Assembly (NCBI RefSeq): GCF_030272615.1
Contig: NC_081415.1
Span: 231,579,303-231,643,302 of the forward strand
Origin: Cryptomeria japonica
Taxonomy: Eukaryota; Streptophyta; Pinopsida; Cupressales; Cupressaceae
DNA length: 64,000 nt
Direction of reading: 5' to 3'
The translations under genes were made by a program, and so were the position numbers. Shown here piece after piece: positions 43,816 to 52,549 of the stretch. The notes beneath the pieces were generated by a model. That model saw only the letters and a list, made by a program, of their open reading frames with translations. It was not told the origin of the DNA and did no database searches. The stretch's first letter is position 1; each line of letters begins with the position of its first letter.

Positions 43816-44325
43816 AGCGGCTCTCATAATCCTATGATGACTCGGAGTACAAGCCGCTTCTGGGTTAATCTTGCTATGGTCGGTGGTGTTTGGTGTTGTT
43901 TGTTTGTATCTTTTTGTTCCATGTTCATTTTCTCCCCAACTTTGTATGTATGAGGGGATGTATGCTAACAATTTTGGTAGGCCAAATTGGAATTGTGGGG
44001 TGTCTATGTGTAGTAGGGCTTTTTTTTATTGGGAATGTTGGTTTTGGGAGTGTTTTTTGCGGTGGCAAAACTCTGGTGGTTTTAATATACCACCTATACT
44101 TGCATATTTGTAATATTTTATTTCCAAGTAATACAGTACAAAAATTATCGATAAAAAAAATGAAATATCATGCAAGTTTTGAAATTACATATTTAAATTA
44201 TATATTTAATTCATTTTACTAATAGATTATATGTTTAATTTTTTAAAAAAATTATTTATTTTTATAATTATTATATTATAATATATAATATCAATAAGTG
44301 ATATTATGATATATTATATGGAAAT
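43345..44325 (+). repeat. Arm of long inverted repeat (partner 1.3-2.4 kb)
   Basis: This is the plus-strand counterpart of 1315-2370. The match includes CTCATCATGAGTCAT-like DNA after the ORF, GTTTGTATCTTTTTGTTCCAT, CAAGTAATACAGTACAAAAA, GATAAAAAAAATGAAATATC and ATTATGATATATTATATGG. The two arms drift apart by scattered substitutions and small indels. Confidence 0.75.
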
Positions 44326-44800
44326 TTTAATAACATTATCTACATATATATATTGAAAAGTTAAATAATCACATTATTAAAATTTTCATATAACATCTAT
44401 TATATAGTAATTATAATATAATAATAATAATTAAAATAAATTAGAATAAAATTTTAAAAAATTAAATATATAATTTAAAAAATAATTATATGTATTAAAA
44501 TATTAATATAATATACATATTAAAATCACTTTATTAAATATTATACATGTTATATAGTAATTATTAAAATAAGTATAAACAACACTAAAAAAATCAACAT
44601 TTATATTATTCACCTATATATATTTTTTAAAGTTAAATAAAAAACATTTTTTAAATTTTCATACAATATATCCTAAAATCATTTAATTATATTATATATG
44701 TTATAAAAATAATTATTATTAAAATAGATAAGAATAAAAAATTAAACAAATATCTTATTTTTAAAAAAATTAAATATATGACCCGTTCATGGGTTTCCAA
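44326..44800. other. AT-rich spacer, nothing recognised
   Basis: Almost pure A/T with motifs such as TATTATAATATAATAATAAT. No coding or structural feature was recognised. It separates two LINE 3' ends of the same orientation. Confidence 0.6.
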
Positions 44801-44844
44801 GGGTTCATCCTTTATGTAAGGTTCACGGACAAAATGAGGAATTT

Positions 44845-45320
44845 TGGTCAAAGCCGGAGAAGGGATGGGTTAAGATCAACTTTGACGGGGCTTCTAGGGG
44901 CAACCTGGGTATTTATGGGGTGGGATGTGTGGCTTGCGATGAAGGAGGGAAGGTTCTTTATAAAGGTGCAAAGACGCTACAAGATGGAACTAATAATGAC
45001 ACAGAGGTGCAAGCTGCTCTATTAGCAACCGAATTGGCAGTTAATATGAAGGTTTTGAAATTCCATTTGGCCATTTGGAAGGAGATTCTCAAGTTGTGGT
45101 AACCCCAATCATGAAAGGAGTAACTCTGAGTTGGAGATTAAACAAGTATATCACCTTAACCTGCTCAAAATTAGACACCTTTCAAGATTTATGTATATCT
45201 TTAGTAAGGAGAAGTGGAAATGTCATTGTTGATGCGTTATCAAATGTGGCATATGATTTAGCTAAGGGAGAGGTGATGTGGTGGGATGGTAATGATGTCT
45301 CCACTCAATGGAATAGTTAA
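44845..45320 (+). pseudogene. LINE RNase H-like domain
   Basis: RNase H-like domain of a second plus-strand LINE. Motifs are WSKPEKGWVKINFDGASRGN (first Asp, F-D-G-A-S), GVGCVACDEGGKVLYKG, TEVQAALLATELAVN (Glu helix), then after a shift near 45080 EGDSQVVVTPIMKG (third acidic residue) and SLVRRSGNVIVDALSNVAYD (terminal helix with Asp-Ala-Leu). The catalytic acidic residues are all present; only the frameshift and 5' truncation disable it. It begins abruptly at about 44800, next to AT-rich DNA. Confidence 0.85.
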
Positions 45321-45662
45321 GGTGGCCTAAAAAGTATAGTACTAATGATAAATTTGAAGTGTGCGATATGTTTTTTTTTCCTCAGACCGTGTGCCAAGGC
45401 TGGCTCATCTAACATTGGCAATTAATGTTGAATTTTTTTGCAACAGCGACGTGCGTTGGGAGAGTTGAATTAATAGTAAGAATGAGAATGTATGCTCATT
45501 CATTGTGGTTGATGAGCGATACCTGGTGTTGGAGAAAGCGGTTTCATAGCAGAGATAGATGGTTTTGTGGGGAAGTTTCAAATGGAAGCCAATTTTACAC
45601 TTAAAACTTCTAAACTCGTGCCTACCTTTTGGGGTCCAGTTCCAGAAAAATGATTGCAAAAC

Positions 45663-46261
45663 ATGTTTCTTGCGAAGGATCCTCTATTCTTGAAGGTTTT
45701 TCAACTAGTTTTAGGTGAGGAGGTGGTGGTTATTGGACACATGTACAGAACAAGGGTAGATATCTACTCTTTAATTATGGCGTGGGGGCTTGAATTTGGT
45801 TATTCCTGCGCATAGGTTAGACGAGTGATGACGGTAATAGTGTCGAAAGAATACCTGATTAACATGGAGTCTTTGTTGGAGTGGGTGGTCCCGGGATGGG
45901 GCTTTGATGTTTTAGAAGGCATTCTGGAGGTGCATGTAGAACTTAGAGGCAGACACATGTGAATTCCTTTCCTGAGACACTGAGAAGAGTGAAACCCATA
46001 TTTCAAGAGGATGCGAGGAGGAGGTGGGAGGGCCTGAAAATGTATGTACAAATCATGGAATTGGAAGAAAGTATCAGGCAGACGCATGTGGAAGCAAGGG
46101 AGGTGGATGCAGAACAAAGGAAGAGGTCGATAACCAAAAGTTTATCTGTGGAATTGGCCAAGCAAAATTTGTCAATGACAATTAGACTGAGTGAAGGAGG
46201 TGATAGGATGGATGGAGAAACGAGCACCTCGACTGTTCATGCTGTGAAGGAAGGAAGATGA
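45663..46261 (+). pseudogene. Type L ORF following a LINE RNase H domain
   Basis: Function unknown. 342 bases after the RNase H stop a frame reads MFLAKDPLFLKVFQLVLGEE, VVVIGHMYRTRVDIYSLIMA, a stop (45814), then EYLINMESLLEWVVPGWG, aligning with the other type L copies (LGEE...GH.YRT...SL, then YL.N..S...VVP). A shift later, 45959-46261 gives PIFQEDARRRWEGLKMYVQI and an amphipathic, charged C-terminus (QTHVEAREVDAEQRKRS). This copy is the direct evidence that type L belongs to a LINE, because RNase H, ORF and A-rich end come in one strand and order. Confidence 0.55.
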
Positions 46262-46612
46262 AGTTGTTATTGCGGGCCAGGGTACTTATAGGTGTCAATT
46301 TCCTTTGTTTAATTAAAGTTTTATTTGAAAAACTTAAACTTTCTAGTGTTTTCGTTATGAACTTTTTGAACAGTATCTACTAGATTTTTTAATGGCAAGA
46401 TGTAATATGTGAATTTTGTACTCGTAGTATTGGGGTGTGGGGTTAGTGTTTGAGCAAGTTACTAGTTTTTGTATTTCCTGGTTTTTGATGGGTGGTTTGG
46501 ATGAACTTTGTGGGTGGTTTTGGGGAAGTGGTTTGATAGCTAAAAATCTTGTTGGAGTTGTACTATTTAGTTTAAATTAATAAAAAATATAATATTACCA
46601 ATCAAAAAAAAA
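46262..46612 (+). other. LINE 3' untranslated end
   Basis: G/T-rich sequence (for example TGGGTGGTTTGGATGAAC) leads to TTAATAAAAAATATAATATT and ends in ACCAATCAAAAAAAAATT at about 46612. This is a typical plant LINE 3' end with an A-rich tail. Confidence 0.65.
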
Positions 46613-46773
46613 TTAAATATATAATTAAATACTAATATATATTATATTTATCATTTTGTTAATGTAACTTTAAAAAAAAAATAGAAATAGTTGTTAAAAA
46701 AATTTAAAAATCAATTAAAATAAATTAGTTTTATAAGTGAAAAAAATGTAAGTGTAAAAATCTAAATGGGAAA

Positions 46774-47150
46774 GTGTCAGGTGACATGGCCCCCAAACTG
46801 GCAAAAATCCTATTGATAATGGGACCCACCGAAACTGACAATAGATACCGTCGTCTGTTGAATGAGCACAGATCAACGGCTTAAGGTGTATTTCAAGCTC
46901 AATGTAGGATCTCTAAAATTTTTGCAAACTTCCACTCGAAACGCGTGTCATTGAACAGCAACACGAAAGAAAGGTTATGGCCCATGGGACGATGAAGTGT
47001 CAGGTGATGTCACATTTGGGTGGCAAAAATCCTATGTATAATGGGACCCACAGCAATTGACAAAGGATATCATCATCTTTTGGATGAGCACAAATCAATG
47101 ACGTAACGTGTATTTTGGACCGAATGTGGGTACGATAAACATTTTTTGCA
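46774..47150 (+). repeat. 223-bp tandem duplication
   Basis: GTGTCAGGTGACATGG at 46774 recurs as GTGTCAGGTGATGTCAC at 46997. Each copy goes on with AAAAATCCTATKGATAATGGG, a TGACAA..GATA stretch, GATGAGCACARATCAA and GTGTATTT. A single inverted copy lies at 2700-2945. The second unit is incomplete. The array lies 570 bases before the family B ORF. Confidence 0.85.
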
Positions 47151-47716
47151 AAATTATATTGGAAGACTTGCATAAATGATAAACATTTAATTAAGTATAG
47201 TTAAATTCTAAATTTGCAATTGTATACTTAATTAAGTGTAATAAGCTCAATTTCAAGCAAAAGTTGTAAAGGATTAAAAAGTTCAAAAACATTCTGAAAA
47301 AGTGACTCGTGTGGCATGTCAGGCTATCAGTCCTCATAATTAGAAAGAAGCAATGAATTTTTTGCCCTATGGTAGCGAATAGTTATTAATAATAATTTAT
47401 AAAATTACAACACGATTCTATAAATTTTACCCTTTAGGTTTTACTTTTGAACTTTTGAGGGTTTTCAAACTAAGGGACTCATATTGGTATTTCGATTCTT
47501 GGATAAACCAGTAAATCTAGCGAGATTTAGAAACAGCTACTAGATTGAGGAATGCATCAAAGTCTATCTGGGCCAGTCTACTCAAATAGAAATTTCAAGT
47601 AAAATCTAGAACACCTACATCCCGTGTTTTCGTGGTTTATCATTTAGATTGTAGAACTAGAATTGGGGGTTCAACTTGAGGGTTAGCATTATTTTGAACC
47701 ATTAATAGTATCATCA
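47151..47716 (+). other. Leader region before family B ORF
   Basis: No coding sequence. A plausible 5'UTR runs into the family B start codon at 47717. No clear TATA box or splice sites were found. Confidence 0.35.
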
Positions 47717-48538
47717 ATGGGGAAACCAGATAGTACAACTAAAACCCAAGTGAATAAAAAAATAGACTTAACCAAACTGGTTAAAATAGCAGGTTTCACT
47801 GATGAATACCATGATATTTATGACCCTGTTATCTATGGTAGAAAGGAAATCATAGAAATTAGATATGCATTGTCTAATAAGGTGAGAGATACAAATAGGG
47901 AAAAATATATTGTCTTTAACACAATGTTAAATGCAAGTAAAAATAGAATTGCATCGTGGGATGCTGGACTTCCCAGCATGGTGTTACCTGAAGTATTCCC
48001 TTGCCCAGATATCGTCATGGTTTGTGCCCAAAATTATGATGAAGATAGAAAAGAAATTGTCAATAAAAATACTCAAGAGGAAATTTTGTCCATAACCGAG
48101 GGAGAATTTGCTCGTTTGTTGAACCTAGGGTTTGAATCACAAAACTCAAGCGTTCACATTGACCTAGGAAAGCTGGCAAAGGAATATGACAGAATCAATG
48201 CAAATTATAAAGATATATTTATCAAAGGTCTAACAGTGTGTGGTACTTGATTGGATTGGAATCATAAGCCTCCTTATGATTATAATATTTGTGTGCCATG
48301 GGTTCAGGATGCTATTTCCTTGCTAACATTTTGCCTAGGATTGGAAAACGATAGGGAAGTGGGTGCCATCCTTCTTGAAATGATTTTTAATATCTATTGC
48401 ATAACAAAACCAGTAAGATTTAATTTTGTTGAGCACGTTGTTCAATCCATGCAAACACAATTACTAATGATTAAAACGGGTTCATGTAACACATTTAGGT
48501 TCACATCCTACTCTATCAAAGTATCGTACAATATTTGA
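47717..48538 (+). pseudogene. Family B protein, N-terminal part
   Basis: Function unknown. The Met at 47717 starts a frame open to 48250 (TGA) and continuing in the same frame to 48538. Motifs are KLVKIAGFTDEYHDIYDPVI, SWDAGLPSMVLPEVFPCPDI, EEILSITEGEFARLLNLGFE, YKDIFIKGLTVCG and then ISLLTFCLGLENDREVGAIL with FNIYCITKPVRFNFVEH. These align in order with family A (NPWITSLGKLVVPNVFVNIR; EVFIRFSRGTIDEFFSLDPN; FNFYSLLMHLVLFYG). The I-T/F-x-E/R-G-x-x-x-x-L/F pattern recalls plant transposon 'mobile' domains. Confidence 0.5.
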
Positions 48539-48854
48539 GACCAACAAGCTTCACATTGAGGTCTATAAGATTAATGAGAAGACTCGGAATGGAACATAGT
48601 GTCTAATATATGAATGGACACCTATGACAAGGATGGATGATAACAGAAAGAACTACAACCATTTTGTAGACTTCTTTTTGGCACCAATGTATAATAAAAT
48701 TACAAGCACTCCAATGCCTAGATTGCATGTGTCTTGTAGAGATTGCATTCAACTCGGAAGTCAAATACAATTGGTTGACTGGTTCTTCATGGAACAATAC
48801 ATTGTGTTAAGGTTTTAAGGATCAACAGTAGAACCCTACAAACTTCCAATACAT

Positions 48855-49424
48855 GTGACAGAGAGGTTTTCCGCATTGGAATATGTACGACAGTTGCAGA
48901 ACATAGATGTACTCTTTCATGGTCAACAAAAGAAGAGCATATTTTATTCCTTTCCTTTCTCATGTGGAGGGTTCACATTTGATAGAAAAACATTCAAAGT
49001 GGCACATGATTTTTTGACAATTTTTTGCTTTGGTGTTGAGGGTCACTAGCAGTATGATCCACTCAGCATCATTCAAACAAGGCTTAAGAAAAATGGGAAC
49101 TCTGAAAGGTTATGTCAACATGAAAGTAAGTCATTGCTAGAAAAGCTTTAAAACATGGACTTCTGGGATGAGGTTAAAAAAGAGATGGAAAAAATTTATG
49201 TTGACAATAAAATTTCAATAGAAGAATTGTCATCACAAATTATGGAATTGCACACACAGAAAACAACAGAGAAGAGCATCCAAAATCAAAATGAAAATAG
49301 GAGGTCCTACAATTTCTACCAAAAAGCTGCTAATCCATCTAACAAAGCTATTATCAAAAAAATACTGCAAGAATGTAAAGATAGACATTGTACTCAAACT
49401 AAAATAAAGATTTTTAGACTATGA
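48855..49424 (+). pseudogene. Family B protein, middle part
   Basis: Function unknown. The frame begins MTERFSALEYVRQLQNIDVL and FSCGGFTFDRKTFKVAHDFL, the counterpart of family A AYLDIVRQLSVSNAKHF and GDFTIVSTKAYEDIDRKL. A stop at 49047 is followed in frame by a charged helical region, DFWDEVKKEMEKIYVDNKIS and IEELSSQIMELHTQK. The stretch 48539-48854 is out of frame and full of stops but carries decayed coding sequence. Confidence 0.45.
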
Positions 49425-49504
49425 GGAAGAATCTCGGTGAACTAAAGACCAGTGCAAACTTTGATGAAATTGACGAGGATATTGAGTTTAGCAAATTGTA
49501 GAAT

Positions 49505-50490
49505 ATGGAGCATCCCATAGAAGGATATAACAAAAGTGACGATGAAAATGAGTATGAGGTTGAGTTCATGAGTGTAGTCGATGCTTCCATGAAAGAAAAA
49601 TATAGCAAAGGGGCAAACATTGTGGAAAAAATGGGTTTTGAAGGTGGTGGTCTAGGTCCCAGAGGAGAAGGCCCTTGGTTTCCACTTGAGGTACCACTTC
49701 CATCAAATTCAAAATCAAAATATCCTGAGAAATTAGTCATTGGACTTGATTCATCAAATTCATCACAGAAAGGTACTACTCATTACCCTGCATCTCCATT
49801 TCAGTTTGTTAGAGCTTCTAATCCACCTTGTGCAAACACTCAGATTCAATCACAACCACTACCACAACATGGTATTCCTATTGGTGGTGAATCAAGTGCC
49901 ACTACCACTGGTGGGGAATCTTGGGATAGTATTCCTATTAGTTTTCAATCAAGTGCCACTACTACTAGTGGGGATGGCATGGGTACTAATACTAGTTGTC
50001 TTGATCAAGTGCAACAACAAGATATCTCTCGCAAGAGGACAATAGTAGTAGATACTATACAGAATCCTAGTGATAAAGGCAATGTGAAGAAGCAAAAGGT
50101 TATGACAACAATGGTGAGTACAAAACACCTTCAGAAGAAACCCCTGAAAAGAGTATAAAAACTACACTTGCAAGTGACAGTGGGATAGGATTAGGAATGA
50201 CTTTTGGTACTCCTCAAAATGCATTAGTTAGAACCACATGCATAGGCAAAGCCTCATATATCACTGCAAGTGTTATTTCACCTGTCAAACATTCAATTGC
50301 TTCAACAAACCCAAATTTTCATTATAATGATTTCTTTAATAAATTTGTACAAACAATAAATACGAAGAAAGAAAAAAAGAAGACATTGAAGAGGGGTGCC
50401 CTTACTGCATCTTTAGAGGAACAACCTGCATCAAACGGGGTATTTCCCACATATGACCCAAATAAAGATAAAAATCCACCACAGAATTAG
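49505..50490 (+). pseudogene. Family B protein, G-patch-like motif and low-complexity linker
   Basis: Residues 36-63 of the frame from 49505 (49610-49693) fit the G-patch pattern: GANIVEKMGFEGGGLG then PRGEGPWFPLEV, with the spaced glycines, the K-M-G-F/W core and the P-L/I-E after it. G-patch motifs bind RNA helicases of the DEAH class or nucleic acid and also occur in some retroelement proteins. An acidic N-terminal stretch precedes it. A Ser/Thr/Gln-rich linker with two GGESSATTT-like repeats, a basic KKQKV segment and, after a shift, a second linker (50197-50490) follow. Role unknown. Confidence 0.55.
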
Positions 50491-50586
50491 ATAGATCCCT
50501 CTGTATTTCACATTAGCACCCTCCAAATGGATTTTTCCAAAGTTAAAAATGTGGACAAAATTAGTGTGTCAAAATAGACCAACAAA

Positions 50587-51706
50587 GTGATCTACACTTC
50601 ACTGCTCAAGGTGGAGAGAGAGAAAAATAAGTTGGAGAAACAAATAGAAAAGTTACAGGCAGGCTTGGAAAATGAAAAAGAAAAAAGGAAAGCAACGGAA
50701 AATAAGTGCAATGAATTACACAGAAGGATAAAAAATTCAGCCTCTACATTAGCATACAAAGTAGGAATAGATGGAGGCATAACTGGAGGAACTGAGGGAA
50801 AAATGGATGAAAGCATTAAAAATTTTGATGATGAAAGAGCCACTTCAGAAAAATTATACAAAAGCTTGGAGTTTGCTGGTGCCTTAAACAAAAATTTACA
50901 GAACCAATTGGAGCATGAGACAGAAAAAGAAAAAGCAGAGGAAGAAAGAAAAAATGTGCACAAATGAAAGAAGAGTTGTAAAATGCAAATAATAAAATTC
51001 AAAATTCAAAAGACAATATGAAAAATATAGTGAAGTATATAAAAGAAAACATTTGGGGGAAAATAATGCAGAGGAGTGACAAGTTGTTTGAATGGTTTGA
51101 ATTGAATGAAAGTCTGAGGATAATTTTTTGGAAGCTCAAAGACCATATTGAGAAGAATAGAAATGTTTACTCAAAAGAGAATATTGCAAAACAGATTTTG
51201 CAAGAAGTCTCCAGTATTAGTGACAGCCATTTGGCATCCAAGGGAATTAAGAGCCGAATTGATGCCTCAGTAAAGGCATCATCTATTATTCAAAACTGCT
51301 AGAAACTAAGGGAAGCACAGGAAATTGTGGATAAAGCTGGGAAAAAGATAATTAAGCTCCAAGAAAAGATAACCAGATTGTAAAATATTGGTTTGTCGAA
51401 GAGTGTTGACACATCAAATAAATTCATTGGAAATGAAGCTTTCAAAAAAAGGATGGAGGACAAATGAAGTCTGCATTAGACTTGCTTCCTCAAGACAGAA
51501 CTCCTCACAGCTTTCTAAATTTCATCAAACCATTGACAAATTTGTATGCGGTATTGGGTGAAATAGTGGAGTCAAGTCACTCTTCCAAATATGGATTGTT
51601 GATGAAGTTGCAGTTGACTTACTATACTTTAAAAGAAATTGGACTTCCATCAGACGGAGAGTGGAGCACCCTACAAAAACTGGCACAAAGATCTCATGAA
51701 TCATAG
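50587..51706 (+). pseudogene. Family B protein, coiled-coil C-terminus
   Basis: The frame at 50587-50967 gives a long heptad-rich helix (LLKVEREKNKLEKQIEKLQA and LENEKEKRKATENKCNELHR), a short Gly-rich break, and a second helix (LEHETEKEKAEEERKN). Further pieces at 51018-51302 (LFEWFELNESLRIIFWKL) and 51464-51706 (PHSFLNFIKPLTNLYAVLGE) follow in other frames. A donor-like GTATGTATTG follows 51706. A coiled coil implies oligomerisation. The end resembles the helical C-terminus of family A (LQGFLEDFWVVYQKNMD) in style. Confidence 0.5.
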
Positions 51707-51779
51707 TATGTATTGCATAGTTTTATGCTTTTACTCTTAATTTCAAGGTTTTATGCTTTTGGCAGCGCTTGAAATAACT

Positions 51780-52080
51780 CTATTTTATGAATAGGAAAAA
51801 TGCAGCACTCAATATTACTAATCCAGCCTATGATGCACACCTTCGGCCTTGTAAATTTGTATTCTCAAATCCTCATAGATTTTAACTTTTCTATATTTCT
51901 CTATTTCTGATTTTTAGGTTTTGTGCACTACTATTCTCTGTATTTAATTTGTCATGGCTTGAATTAAGTTTTAAGTTTGAACTCTATTTTTTTAACAGAA
52001 TGAGGAGACAAGTAGTAGTTTCTAAAGTGCTAATTCGGCCTATGATGGTCATAGATACCTTTAACCTTGTAAACTTATAC
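51780..52080 (+). pseudogene. Possible family B 3' exon, two diverged copies
   Basis: GATTAGG-like introns separate two related segments: GCAGCACTCAATATTACTAA...CCAGCCTATGATGCACAC (51800-51845) and CTAAAGTGCTAATTCGGCCT...ATGATGGTCATAG (52022-52055). Each is preceded by an acceptor-like TGAATAG or TTTTTAACAG and followed by ACCTTGTAAA. This looks like a last exon duplicated together with its intron. Confidence 0.35.
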
Positions 52081-52089
52081 TGAGTTTGT

Positions 52090-52540
52090 GATATTGATGG
52101 GACAATAGATTCAGTGCCTTGGTAATTTATTTTGATGTTGATTCTTCACATGTTGCAAATAGACCTGAAGCTGTTGTTGCTCCCTTGTTTCTATAAAAGG
52201 GAATTCAGGGTCATTTGCAAAGGGTTCTGAAATTTTGTATTGACTTTTGCATAGAGAATCACACAGAGTTGTGTATTGAATGAATTGTATCACATGGCTA
52301 TATTTTGAAATAATTAATGAAAATCTCAACATGTCTAAATAAACGTCACTCTATTAATAAATACATTATGCTCTTTTATTCTGCTATTTTCTATCTTAAA
52401 CTAGAAAGTTGAAAAATGCAATTGCAAATCAATATTAAATTTTAATTGCAAAAAGTTGACAGACACATAAAATATCATCAAGTTATCAACCACAATAATA
52501 AGCTTTTAGAATATGAATGATGAGATACAGTAATAAGATT
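52090..52540. other. Spacer, nothing recognised
   Basis: No coding or repeat feature was recognised. This is the 3' flank of the hAT-like gene (minus strand) and probably contains its 3'UTR; no terminal inverted repeat was identified. Confidence 0.4.
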
Positions 52541-52549
52541 AATAAATAC

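Larger units (their letters stand above)
47717..52080 (+). mobile_element. Family B unit (unclassified, long ORF)
   Basis: The unit consists of a long decayed coding region (47717-51706) and likely 3' exon copies (to about 52080) on the plus strand. The domain order parallels family A: N-terminal strand-helix block, a membrane-like or hydrophobic helical block, a V-R-Q-L/G-x-F-T block, an acidic/low-complexity linker, then helices. No polymerase or transposase is present. The 5' side adjoins the 223-bp tandem repeats. Whether it moves is unknown; the label rests on its similarity to family A, which is repeated in the window. Confidence 0.4.
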
